Source: Phytophthora sp. 'mugwort' (taxonomy: Eukaryota; Oomycota; Peronosporomycetes; Peronosporales; Peronosporaceae). From it: a stretch of DNA of 64,000 nt. Position numbers and translations under genes: made by a program. Below are positions 46,208-56,384 of the stretch, one piece after another (the first letter of the stretch is position 1; each line of letters begins with the position of its first letter). Location of the stretch: assembly GCA_033558025.1 (NCBI GenBank), contig JAUCEF010000017.1, positions 3,410,001-3,474,000 on the forward strand. Reading direction: 5' to 3'. A model generated the notes under the pieces. That model was not told the DNA's origin. It ran no database searches and was given only the letters and a program-made list of their open reading frames with translations.

Positions 46208-48779
46208 CTACTTTGAATCAACTTGCTTCGATACGAATCGTTGCATCATGACTCCAAACGCGCGTTGCAGAGACGAAAATCGCGACCAAATACGTTCTCG
46301 TCCAGATTCCCCTCCTGTTAACAGGCCCATCATATATAGCACGAGAGACGCCGAACCGAGCAGTCGGATGGACGACGACTTGATCACTTTTCGCTGTCTT
46401 GGGACAATAATATCCCGTAGTAAGCAGCCAAATGCCAGCCATAGCAAGAGTTTACTGGAATTGACCTCACGAGTCAACAAGCGTACACCGCTTTGCACTG
46501 TGGACCAACTCAGGATACTGCTCGAGTCACGTTTGTTATGGTTCGCCTTTATCGCTGCAACCCAGGAAAGAATGTCGGCGAAGTCCACAACACCATTACG
46601 ATCATAATCCAGAGCATCGAGATATGCGTCAGCGTCTGCAGTGCTAATCTTCTCGCCTGAGGAACACAATTCTCATTTAGGTACATCCGCATTTTTTGCG
46701 AATTAAAGCAAGTACAGTACGTACCCAAAATATTGAGAATAAATTGTGACACCTTCGTCGAGCTCAGTTCTAAGCTGCCGTCTGTGTCCATCAATGAAAA
46801 CATCAGCTTGATCGTGTCAAGTTCTTCCGTAGTAAGGAGCTACCTCCAAGTTATTTTTGTGGAAAAAAGCGAAAAACATTAGTATACCCCATATTTTCAG
46901 CCCTCTCAAAAACATGACTCACATTTGGGCGATCATCAGTCTGTGCATCCTCAATATTGCTCAAGGACGGCCTGCGGTGGATTTGAGGAGGGGACGTTTG
47001 CCCCGGACTATGCGTTGTGTTTTCTTCTACCAATTCCCATTTGTTCACCTCATCATCCAACATATTTCGAATGGCCTGTGGGTGCATTTCACTTGTCATA
47101 CGTCGTCGTCGGTCTGCACCAAGCAATTTCCGTGGGTTAATACCATTATCAAAGACTAACGCTGTGGCGTCGGCTTACCTGCTGGGTCCTCATGCTCCGT
47201 TTCATGTGCTTTAACCTCAGTGTGAGCCTCGCTATGATCAATAGGGGAGTTTGGTTCACATACGCCACTGGTTTGAGCTCTTTGTCCATCCGCCAACCAC
47301 AACACTTCCTCGAAAAACTCCTTGCTAGCTGGAAGAAATGGCAGTGTTTGGTTAAATAATTGCCACATGTCGGATCCTCGTTCGGCACTCGCAATCGGTG
47401 GGGCTGGATGCCCTACCGCCTTAATTTGCTGGATTTCCCAAGAAAAGGGTTCATCCTGGAAAAACAAATACGCGGCCTGGTGAAATTTTATCACAAAAAT
47501 CTCGTAAGATCTCTCGCATAAACCGACATCGTCGAAAAGAAAAACAGATAAGTGTACCATGTTTCCATAGCCGTCACAGTAGTTTGGCGCCGAAAAGACC
47601 GTAATGAGGGGAGGCATCGACTTGTCCTTTCGCGTATCCAGCTTCTGGCATGCATCCGAATTGAAGTGGGTCATGAAGCCTTCATCCTCATATTCGTGGG
47701 CGCGAAGTATCGCCAGTAATTTGTTGTGGCTCAAAAACTCGAACATTGCGGCAGCGTTGAAGTAATACGAACAGCCACGAGCCTATAGTCGTCAAGTCGG
47801 CAAAGTGAAATGAATTAGCGCAACCCCAACCACTGAATACAATTTTGAACTTGATGGACCTGATTGGGCTCCCATTTTGGTTGAGTGTCCATCTTGGAAA
47901 TCATTTCGCGACAATCTGGAGTCTTTGGATCCGACCACAAGAGGTCGCACAGTAGCCCACTCGTAGGGACTTCTCGACGTCGGTCGATAACTTGGACGTC
48001 TTCGATCGTTTTTAGCTCTGGTGATAATCCACCATGAACACAGAAAACTTTTCCTCGTGACGTCGATAATAAGGCAGCCACAGGCATCGCCTGGAAGCAC
48101 GACAAAAAGTGGTAGTAGGCAGAAATGCCGTATTTGACTCGACCTAGTGAAACATGTATTACGGCAAATGGGTAACGAATAGGAATGACAAAAATTCGCC
48201 GCCATTTGGCACTTACATTCGTTGCGAAATCCGTAGAAGGATGAGATGGACTCACACTCATGATTGCCACGAAGCAGCACCACCTTGTCAGAAAACTAGT
48301 GTTCATACATAGTAGCCGTTAGTACCAAAATTCTCGTGAATAGATATTGCGGTTTCCTGACTCGAATCTTCAGCAGTAACAAGTACAGCATGACTTCACA
48401 CGAGAAGGCTCCGCGGTCCACGTAATCTCCTAGAAACACCAGCTGGACGTCCCACTCTGCCAGTTCATCGACGCCAGCGGCGTCCATCAACTGCATCAGG
48501 TCGTAGAACTGGCCGTGAATGTCCCCAAATACTGTGCAAAATGAACATGTAATTCACTGCTGCTCAGGCGCCAGTAAACCTTTGCAATTGCTCCCGTTCA
48601 TTACCGTAAGTTGAAGCTCTTTGCGGCACAGGCACCACGTTAGGTTCGAGGTTCATGAGGAATTGGGCCTCGTGGATGATGCTTAGCGCGTCTTTGACAG
48701 CCATTGAGGTCTGTTGCTCGAAGGCCTCGCGCACTTCCACGAGTGTCAGCATCACCTTGGTCTCCCTGCGTCGCGACAT
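46208..48779 (-). CDS. Calcineurin-like PPP phosphatase fused to EF-hands and a hydrophobic tail
   Basis: Multi-exon, start ATG 48779. The N-terminal helix ([20 protein letters not shown]) precedes a PPP catalytic domain: [77 protein letters not shown] and [13 protein letters not shown]. Then [20 protein letters not shown] sits where calcineurin A begins its B-binding helix. A Pro/Glu linker follows, then an EF-hand pair ([14 protein letters not shown] and [17 protein letters not shown]), and finally hydrophobic segments ([24 protein letters not shown]) ending at 46208. In classical calcineurin the EF-hand subunit is separate; here it is covalently attached. Some exon borders between 46650 and 47760 are approximate. 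It converges on the RCC1 gene with 44 bp between stops. Confidence 0.82.
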
Positions 48780-49772
48780 GACTGCGCCCGCTCAAAGTCT
48801 CACCGAAAATGCAAACGTGAAGAAGATACCGTGGCTGTCATCGCTAGGTACGAAAAGTGCCTAACGCGAAAGGGCGCGAGCGCTTCAACTTGCATTCCGG
48901 CTCTTCTTGGGCTGGCATTCTGCTGCATTTGCGTGCAAAGGAAACGTGTCGCACGAAACCTCGACCACCACGCTGTTTGTCAGCATTCAGTGGACTGGGC
49001 GGTCGAAGTTGTATGTCGAAGACGAAGCTGCGCTGGCCTCGTCGGTCAACAGTGGCATCTTCGGCCCGGCTCGTTGACATTGTTTGTCATTGCGTATCGA
49101 AACTGACGCTCGTTTAAGATCGGGGAGCTAGCAGCGTCAGTTAAAACAGGACAAAATCGACTGGACCACGTGTTTCCTGTCTCCACTGGATCTCTCCTGC
49201 TTAATAGTGAGTTACACAAGGGAAGAAGGTCCCACAACACAGAAAAAAATCATCCCCCTAGCAATTTTCAAGGACTTCACTCTAAATTGCTGTAGATAAT
49301 TTAACAGTTTGGGCGGGTTGCGGCGGCGCAGTCGAATTCCGCCAAACGATTGTGCCAAATGCTAAAACTTTTCTCATTGGCGTTAAGCGTATCTTACGTT
49401 GAAGTGGTCGTAACGGTTACACACTTGCTTGACTCGCATTCGAATCGACACACTAGCACGAACCAGCAGCATCACAGCCGAGCGTCTCCATCCGTTGCCC
49501 TCTTGGCCTCCATCCATTGCCATCTTAGCACGACACTGATTCCCTTTCTCAGTGGCGCATTCTCAGCTGCCTCCTCAGCCGCTCAGCGGCCCCACCAGCG
49601 GCGCCAGCAGCACCAGATCCCAGCGTCCATTGACTTCACCACAAAATCTGCAAACTCCAAACCGTCTATCTGGGCACACCGCACACTTAAAGCGACAGGT
49701 CCATGCAGTCCGCCCTCCTTGCGTCCGCTTGTCACTCTTCAATTTGCTCTCGACGTGGCAAACCAGTTGCGA
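48780..49772. promoter_or_regulatory. Divergent upstream region, phosphatase and stramenopile-domain gene
   Basis: No separate gene is supported. An open frame from 49359 on the plus strand is in frame with the downstream gene and could extend its N-terminus with a poorly conserved, Thr/Ser-rich stretch. Confidence 0.45.
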
Positions 49773-51074
49773 ATGCGATCCTCTAAACGCAAAAGTCCCT
49801 ACAGCACGCGCCACTCCAGCACACCGCGGACCAAGCGGTCGCTCGGCTTCAGCACTCCGCCCAGCGCCAGCGCCGTGAGCTTCCCTCCTCACCTCTCGCC
49901 GGCCGAGGACGAGCCCCAGACTGACCGTGTCTTGACCTTCCTGCAGAGTGCACGCGACCGCAACGTCCCCGTCCGCTTCGGCAAGTGGGGCCCACAGGAA
50001 GAAGCGTACTTGGCCAAGCTCATTTGGCTCTTCGAGAGCGGACTGCTGGCCGACATGGAACCAAAGATGTCGCTACGCGCGTTCCTGGCGCTTATGCTTA
50101 ACTGCTGCCCCATGCGCATCTCCAAGAAGCAGATGCACGGCCACGGCTTCGTGGGCAAGACCAAGTACGTCCCACACGCCAGCAAGTTGACGCAGCAGCA
50201 GTACGACCAACTCTGCCACGAGATCTGGGCGCTGCGGGATGAATTCCTTAAGGCCTGGGCGAAGGACGAGTATGCACGACGCAGCTCTTCGATGAAGCCG
50301 AACGACACGAGCTTTCAGGACTGGTACGACAGGGTCGTGACGCTCGTGCCCACGCCCAAACTTGCCAAGAGATCGAGTCTCAAAGAGTGCAAAAAGAAGC
50401 GGCGCATTGAGTCGCTCGACGAACTCAAGACGCAGGTGCAGGACGCCAAGAGACAGCAACTCGAGATGATGATCAAGGTTCGACCGATAGTTGTGGAGTA
50501 TAAGCAGGTGAAGGAGCCCGAACTCGAAACTTTACAGGGAATAGAGACGGAGATGCTGGAGCCCGTGGAGATTCTGTCCTTAGAACCAGCTCCGATCGAT
50601 GAGTCAGCATCGATCTCGCCTTCGTCAGCTACTTACGACAGCGCAATAATGGCCCTGCCGACGGCATATTGCAGTGAGACAACGGGCATAGTGGACTGGC
50701 TGTCACCTTCCGACCATGACTGTGCTATACCTCATTTGATCGACTCCCAGAGCGTGAATCATGTCGGAGAAGCTCGATACACGTTCTGTGAGGATCAAGT
50801 GCAGGTTTCAGTGCATCTAGCTGATCAACAGGCTTCGATGGCTGAACTGTCGATGACGCGTCGATCATCAAGACTGATTATCGACTTTGGAGCGCCAAGC
50901 TGCTGGTATGCAGGCGAAGAATCCAAGCACACGCCGCTCTCGGACTACTCACAGTGGACGGACAACGACCTTACGGAAGAATTCACCATGTCAACGGAGT
51001 CGGGAATTTTCGGTTGGGACGACGCGTCTCCGGTCACTCACATGACGTGCAGCCCGACGCTGAATTTCCTGTAA
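49773..51074 (+). CDS. Protein with the stramenopile GxWxxEExxYxxxLI...LRxFL...CxPMRIxKK domain
   Basis: 433 aa from the ATG at 49773, single exon. An in-frame extension to 49359 is possible. The conserved block at residues 70-135 reads FGKWGPQEEAYLAKLIWLFE, then MSLRAFLALMLNCCPMRISKK, then GKTKYVPH. I recognise this as a domain repeated many times in diatom and oomycete proteomes, without a named function; its Trp-Glu-Glu start resembles SANT/Myb first helices, but this is only a resemblance. The next 60 residues are Lys/Arg-rich and helical (AKRSSLKECKKKRRIESL). The C-terminal half is acidic and Ser/Asp-rich, compatible with an activation or disordered region. A nuclear role is a guess. Confidence 0.7.
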   Translation: MRSSKRKSPYSTRHSSTPRTKRSLGFSTPPSASAVSFPPHLSPAEDEPQTDRVLTFLQSARDRNVPVRFGKWGPQEEAYLAKLIWLFESGLLADMEPKMSLRAFLALMLNCCPMRISKKQMHGHGFVGKTKYVPHASKLTQQQYDQLCHEIWALRDEFLKAWAKDEYARRSSSMKPNDTSFQDWYDRVVTLVPTPKLAKRSSLKECKKKRRIESLDELKTQVQDAKRQQLEMMIKVRPIVVEYKQVKEPELETLQGIETEMLEPVEILSLEPAPIDESASISPSSATYDSAIMALPTAYCSETTGIVDWLSPSDHDCAIPHLIDSQSVNHVGEARYTFCEDQVQVSVHLADQQASMAELSMTRRSSRLIIDFGAPSCWYAGEESKHTPLSDYSQWTDNDLTEEFTMSTESGIFGWDDASPVTHMTCSPTLNFL

Positions 51075-51262
51075 AGCTGCTCGAAAGCGTCTTCTAGCTT
51101 GATCGCGCCAGCGGGAAGAACCACAGCATGCACGCACTGCAGACATATTCGGTATCATATCACTGTGTGACTTTCTTTCTCGAGTCGTATTCTTTGGCAG
51201 TAGTATAACCCAGCGTCATTGTCCTCGTCAATGCATTTGTAAGTTTTTTTTTTCTCTCCTCG

Positions 51263-52819
51263 TTACGCTGCAGATTGAGTCTTCACCGCTTCAAGTTGCT
51301 GCATAAGTCGTGCAATTTCCCTGTGTAGGTGCTTAAGTTTCTTCTGCTCAGCTACAATTGTGTCTCCTGCCTGGTCACGCGATCGAATTTTCGCCAATTC
51401 CGCTGCCATGCCTCCAACTTTTGCCACCGTGCTCCAGTTACTCGACAAAATGTGCATAATCCGCTGTTCACTTGCGCGATCTTCCTCTAGGTCAGCGGCT
51501 TTAGCTCCTGACAATTTATTACGAGTGGCGCCCATACGCATTCGTGCCGATGGATCGACTCGATCCACTGCAGTCGTGACGACTGTGGCATCATGCAGTT
51601 CACTCCAGTCTGGACGTGGTGTGAACGCGCGCTTCATACCTGCCGCTACCTCTTCAAGGTCCTTCAAGTTTTTTTCCACCACAACACGTTGGTTGTTCAG
51701 TTCACGCAGCTGGTTACGCACATCGAAGATGGCTTCAGTGCGAGCTCGAACGAAAGCTTTGCGGCTTTTTTGTGTTTGTTGGAGAACTTGGTTCTTTGCC
51801 AACGCAAAAGTGAGTCGTGCGAGCTGCTGCTGCGTCGATGTCTTGGAGCCGACTCGACCGGTTGGAAGCAAGGAAGAAGCAGTTGACAATGTTCGTAAAT
51901 CTTCCAGTCGTTTAGCTCGCAGCTTGTTGGCCTGCTCCTCCTTCTTCATTTCACCAGTCGCCACAGAGACTAACTGCTTCAACTCACTGCGACGTGTGAA
52001 AAGGTCGTTTAGACCAGCTCGAAGGTCATTGCATGCCCAAGTGCGCAAATATTTTCGACGTCGCGTCTCGGTTATCTCTTCACGTAGTGTGGCCGTCGTC
52101 GCAGTGACATCTGCATCGTCGGTGACATTCGTACAACTGAGACTACGCTCTAATGACGTTGTGCCATGTACAGCCGACTCCATTTCGCGTGCCACAGCAG
52201 CCTGGCACTCTTGAATCAGTTTTGGAAGCTCATTGTTGCGTTCTTCGACTTGCCGAATTTGATCGCGCAGTTCTTGACAGGATGCTTCCTCTTTGCCAAG
52301 CGCTGCTTCTGTGCCACGTAGTAGTTGCGAATACAGAATTTTTGGTTGCTGTTTTACGTGACAATTTCGAGCACAATTATCGCTGCTGACTTCGTGTTCT
52401 GGTGTAAATGATTGCCAGCAAGCAGCTTCCAGTCCAGCTAGCATTTCCTCACCCCCCCTAGCATCAACAAGTGTTCTTTTTCCACCGTTTGCCACCACAG
52501 AAACAGCCTGTCGAAGTTTGCCAAACGCTGTCTCCGGTGCCATTGGTGGAATTTCTTGTGGCAAAACACTTTGGTGTTGTTTTTCCACCTGAAAAACTTC
52601 TTCCAGCACACGAGGCGATCGGAACGTCTCAGTGGATGAACCAATACTGTGGCGACGTGTCTGTTCCTGAACCTGCAGTCGTGGAGAAAGCGGCATAGCG
52701 ACCAAAGTAACATGCCGTCGATTCGCCCGAGCGCGAGCCTGAGCTCTCGCTGACTGCTTGTGCGCCATTCGTGACGGTGCTGATGGCACACAGGGATAGT
52801 AGATGTGCGAAGTGTCCAT
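51263..52819 (-). CDS. Coiled-coil protein, hypothetical
   Basis: 518 aa, single exon, start ATG 52819 (an open frame begins upstream with TTG and is not used). The N-terminal 90 residues are Arg/Ala/Ser-rich. The rest is dominated by heptad-like helices: EEASCQELRDQIRQVEERNN, LREEITETRRRKYLRTWACN, KEEQANKLRAKRLEDLRTLS, RNQLRELNNQRVVVEKNLKD and EQKKLKHLHREIARLMQQLE. There is no catalytic motif or membrane segment. Such proteins often belong to the cytoskeleton or flagellar/basal body structures, but nothing here fixes this. It faces the secreted-protein gene across 143 bp. Confidence 0.7.
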   Translation of the reverse strand: MDTSHIYYPCVPSAPSRMAHKQSARAQARARANRRHVTLVAMPLSPRLQVQEQTRRHSIGSSTETFRSPRVLEEVFQVEKQHQSVLPQEIPPMAPETAFGKLRQAVSVVANGGKRTLVDARGGEEMLAGLEAACWQSFTPEHEVSSDNCARNCHVKQQPKILYSQLLRGTEAALGKEEASCQELRDQIRQVEERNNELPKLIQECQAAVAREMESAVHGTTSLERSLSCTNVTDDADVTATTATLREEITETRRRKYLRTWACNDLRAGLNDLFTRRSELKQLVSVATGEMKKEEQANKLRAKRLEDLRTLSTASSLLPTGRVGSKTSTQQQLARLTFALAKNQVLQQTQKSRKAFVRARTEAIFDVRNQLRELNNQRVVVEKNLKDLEEVAAGMKRAFTPRPDWSELHDATVVTTAVDRVDPSARMRMGATRNKLSGAKAADLEEDRASEQRIMHILSSNWSTVAKVGGMAAELAKIRSRDQAGDTIVAEQKKLKHLHREIARLMQQLEAVKTQSAA

Positions 52820-52962
52820 GGTGGCAACAGTAAAGCAGTCTTTGAATAGCAATCGGATGTAATCCGAGACGTCACTTTGACAAGAAAGTCTTGATATAAA
52901 TAGCAGACTTCACCAAAAAAAAAAAACCTGCAGAGATAATCGGTCGTTGCTGGTAAAGCGTA
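52820..52962. promoter_or_regulatory. 143-bp bidirectional promoter region
   Basis: Lies between the start codons of the coiled-coil gene (minus) and the secreted Cys-rich gene (plus). It holds an A-run of about 12 near 52915-52926. Confidence 0.5.
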
Positions 52963-53950
52963 ATGCGGGCACTCATCTTGCTTGGCACAGGGCTGTTTAA
53001 TGGAGTATCGTTGATCCATGCGGTATCTGCAGCGGGAGGTCTTGACACAACTACGGTACGGCGCTGACGGCTGGAGATTCCTTCATTTCGTTTATCACTA
53101 CTAAATTGCAGCAATTTTTCCCTTGCGGCCGTGATAGCACTCGGAAATATGCGCCCAGACGCTGGAAGAGATCCAGAAGCTGCTGATCAACAAAGAACAG
53201 GAAAACAACGGAGTGACGGGCAACACGCTTGTTATCAATGACTGTAAGCAATTGGTCGAGGCCGATGTGATGGATGCTCGAAGCGACGAGGAGCAGAAGT
53301 CACTCTGTGGCAATTCGTGTTACGATACTCTTAATGCCAAGTACAAGACCATGCTGGACAATAATTGCTATGCGAGTGACGATGCTGACGAGGAAGCCAG
53401 TGGCAAGCTCCAAGCTGCCGCGTACCAAATCGCTTGCCAAACGAATGCCGATGGCAAATATTGCAGTACGTATTTATGACATGAACACTGCCAGGTTTGA
53501 TCACGTTAGCCCCAACTGTAACTGTATCTCCATCCTCTAGTTTCGACGCTAGGTGAACTGGCCAAGAAAGCTGGTACATCCTTCTCCTTTTGCAACGACA
53601 TTGTGGCGGAAATGGGCTGCTGCTTCCAGAGCTACCGCCAGTATATGCTGCTCGGCACTCCTGCCAGTGTGGTCGCCGTTAACGAGGCCCAGGAAGACTG
53701 TACAGCTGAAGGCATCGGCGGCCTGGATCAAATGTGCCCGTGCTCATACAACCAGCACGCTTTTGCCACCACCACCTACTGCTCTGGTATGTTGCAACCT
53801 GTACACTTCCTTCTCCAAATGAGGCCCTTATTTACTTTCTATCGCGCTCTCTTGCCCACAGATGCAACTCGAATTCACTCACTTCTCACTTCCACTGACA
53901 TAGTAGTCGCCACCATATTAATTTTCCTGATAACCTCTGCCATTCTCTAA
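52963..53950 (+). CDS. Secreted cysteine-rich protein, probable GPI anchor
   Basis: Four exons (52963-53055, 53138-53465, 53541-53786, 53862-53950) join in phase to 251 aa. Exon 1 is a signal peptide (MRALILLGTGLFNGVSLIHA). The mature part has two Cys-rich halves. The first includes EICAQTLEEIQKLL, INDCKQL, SLCGNSCYDTL, NNCYAS, IACQ and KYC. The second includes FCNDIVAEMGCCFQSYRQYML, DCTAEGIGG and MCPCSYNQ. The end is polar residues then a hydrophobic terminus (IVVATILIFLITSAIL), as in GPI-anchored proteins. The acceptor of exon 2 (GATAG/CAC) was chosen because a stop lies in frame just upstream. Function unknown; wall or host-interface exposure is plausible for an oomycete. It lies 122 bp upstream of the second GH5 gene on the same strand. 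Confidence 0.75.
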
Positions 53951-53973
53951 ATAATATAGGGCATTTCATTTAA

Positions 53974-54026
53974 AGTTTGTATCCATTCTTGAAACTGTAT
54001 CCATTTGCTTGAAGTTTGTATCCATT
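53974..54026 (+). repeat. Three copies of a GTATCCATT motif upstream of GH5 copy 2
   Basis: Copies near 53979-53987, 53997-54005 and 54018-54026, two of them extended as AGTTTGTATCCATT. They lie within the 122-bp gap before the GH5 start codon, so they may be promoter elements or a simple local duplication. Confidence 0.6.
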
Positions 54027-54071
54027 ACCTCCCCCACCTCGAATAAGCCCGCCACTATCGTAGCTGGTCGC

Positions 54072-56135
54072 ATGACTCTCCCCGCCAAGGAGACAGACGT
54101 GCTGTCCATCAAGGATGGACACTTCGTGGACCAGCACGGCCGCGTCGCTCTCCTTCGTGGCGTGAACCTGGGCGGCTCGTCCAAGCTACCGATCGGCTAC
54201 GGCCACACAGACGACCAGGACACGAGCGAGTTTTTCAACAGTGCCGCCTCCGTATCGTTCATTGGACGCCCGTTCCCGTTGGAGGAGGCGGATTTGCACT
54301 TGTCGCGTCTGCAGCGTTGGGGACTCACGTTCCTACGCTTCATCGTGACGTGGGAGGCCATTGAGCACGCTGGCCCTGGCCAGATCGACCACGAATACCT
54401 CACATACATTCGTGCAGTGGTGGAGAAGGCGGCCGACTACAACATGCTGGTGTACATTGACCCACACCAGGACGTCTGGTCTCGTTGGACAGGAGGTGAC
54501 GGTGCGCCCATGTGGACGCTGGAGTGCATCGGCTTGGAACCCCGCAACTTTGAGCCGACCAAGGCGGCGCTGTGTCTTGAGACGTGCGGATTGCCGGCGT
54601 CCAAGTTCCCTAAGATGATCTGGCCGACGAATTATGGCAAACTGGCCTGTGCCACGATGTTCACACTGTTCTGGGCCGGTAACAAGTTTGCGCCGAAGTG
54701 CTACGTGGACGGCGTACAGATCCAGGAGTACTTACAGTCGCATTATCTCGACTCGTTGGTGGCATTAGCGAAAGCTTTAAAAGGTTTGAGGAATGTTGTG
54801 GGTTTCGGCACCATGAATGAACCTTCGTGTGGGTTTATTGGCGTAAAGGACCTCACTAAGCCCGTGGGTTTGTTCCAGAACGGATACGCCCCGACTGCAC
54901 TGCAAGGTATGGTTCTGGGTGAAGGTATTGCGCAGGATGTGGGCATTTGGAGCTCCGGATTCATGAATCAGATTATTGGCAAACCGTGGGTGGTGGAAAC
55001 GGTGAACCCCAAGGGTGTACGTGCGTGGAAGGAGGGCTTTGGATGTGTATGGAAGGAAGCTGGGATCTGGGGATTTGATACTGATGGTAAACCCCAGCTA
55101 CTGAAGCCTGATTATTTTAGTGGAGTTGACTTTGGCAAGGAGTTTTATGTCCCTTTTGCCAAAATGTTCACGAAAAAAATGCAAGAAATCTTCCCCAATG
55201 CCATGATTTTCGTTGAGATGCCACCAGTGGATTTCGGCGACATGGAATTCCCTCAAATCTCCAGCGAAGATATCCCACAAGCGGTCAATGCCATGCATTG
55301 GTACGACGTCACCACTCTCATCTCGACCACTTGGCGCTCGTACTTTACGGTGGATTTTGCCACAGGCAAACCCGTGTTTGGCAACAAGGCGCTTCACAAG
55401 ATACATCAACAACAGCTGGCCCACGTCGCTAGCTTTAGTCGTGAGAAGATGAACAACGCACCGACATTGATCGGGGAGACGGGCATCCCATACAATATGA
55501 ACGATGCCCGCGCTTATATCAGTGGAGACTACTCGGCACAAATTGAGGCTATGGATAATACGATCTCCAACCTGGAGTCACAGTTACTGTCATACACTCT
55601 GTGGAATTATACGGCTGACAACTCGCACGAGTTCGGCGATCTGTGGAACCTCGAGGATCTGAGTATTAGCAGCTCGGACTCGGAAATGTTGGCGATTCGT
55701 CTTGCTGGTGGTGGTCACACGCATCGTCGTGATGATCCGGCTCGTGGCTTGAAGGGTTTTGCTCGTCCGCATGCTCGTAAAATTACCGGTGTGCCTTTTA
55801 AATCGCAGTTTGATTTGAAGATGACGGAGTACGTACTGGAGTACATATCGGTGAACACGGAAACCTCAGTGCCTACGGAGATCTACGTACCGTATGTGCA
55901 CTACCCAGGCGGCTACCGTGTGACCTCGTCGGATGGTCACTGCACTATTAAAAAGCATGAGAACCATGACATTGTGACATACGCCCACGACGTTAAAGCG
56001 CACAAGCACCGGGTGATTGTCTCGCCGCGAACGCCCATTGGTGGAGACCTGAGACGTGCCAACGCACCGCTGTATCTCGCTCTGCTTGTCACCGCTGTTG
56101 CCATCCCACTATTTACTCTTTACAAGCGTAGATAA
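54072..56135 (+). CDS. GH5 glycosidase, steryl-glucosidase/endoglycoceramidase-like (copy 2)
   Basis: 687 aa, single exon. The start is ATG 54072, at MTLPAKETD, just before the conserved DGHFVDQHGRVALLRGVNLG. Catalytic Glu residues are in GTMNEPSCG and LIGETGIPY. The barrel motifs (LRFIVTWEAIEHAGPG, YIDPHQDVWSRWTGGDGAP) match copy 1 closely, and the C-terminus again ends in a hydrophobic helix with a short basic tail (YLALLVTAVAIPLFTLYKRR), suggesting membrane anchoring facing the lumen or cytosol. Copy 1 has an intron at the position corresponding to VPFA here; this copy has none. Same inferred reaction: removal of glucose from steryl or ceramide glucosides. Intact by sight. Confidence 0.9.
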   Translation: MTLPAKETDVLSIKDGHFVDQHGRVALLRGVNLGGSSKLPIGYGHTDDQDTSEFFNSAASVSFIGRPFPLEEADLHLSRLQRWGLTFLRFIVTWEAIEHAGPGQIDHEYLTYIRAVVEKAADYNMLVYIDPHQDVWSRWTGGDGAPMWTLECIGLEPRNFEPTKAALCLETCGLPASKFPKMIWPTNYGKLACATMFTLFWAGNKFAPKCYVDGVQIQEYLQSHYLDSLVALAKALKGLRNVVGFGTMNEPSCGFIGVKDLTKPVGLFQNGYAPTALQGMVLGEGIAQDVGIWSSGFMNQIIGKPWVVETVNPKGVRAWKEGFGCVWKEAGIWGFDTDGKPQLLKPDYFSGVDFGKEFYVPFAKMFTKKMQEIFPNAMIFVEMPPVDFGDMEFPQISSEDIPQAVNAMHWYDVTTLISTTWRSYFTVDFATGKPVFGNKALHKIHQQQLAHVASFSREKMNNAPTLIGETGIPYNMNDARAYISGDYSAQIEAMDNTISNLESQLLSYTLWNYTADNSHEFGDLWNLEDLSISSSDSEMLAIRLAGGGHTHRRDDPARGLKGFARPHARKITGVPFKSQFDLKMTEYVLEYISVNTETSVPTEIYVPYVHYPGGYRVTSSDGHCTIKKHENHDIVTYAHDVKAHKHRVIVSPRTPIGGDLRRANAPLYLALLVTAVAIPLFTLYKRR

Positions 56136-56384
56136 TTCAGCGACAAAAAGTGTCCGAGCTGCTCAAATATGTGCAGTAATCGAGGGATAGTACTGACTTA
56201 ACTGCTGAGTGCTGGCAAAAAAAACGTCATGATCCGTGTAGAAGCAACTGAAAAAGTTGAGAATAATGCAAACAAACGCTTCTTGAGCACGTAATTGCAG
56301 AGTCCAGCGCAATCTTCTTGGCAATGGACCGTATTACGTCTTTCCTCGCCTTCATCTGTAGAATTTTGGACGCACAATAAAAAT

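Noticed and set aside
51360..52214. 284-aa plus-strand frame
   Set aside because: Antisense shadow of the coiled-coil gene; Ser/Arg/Val composition without motifs.
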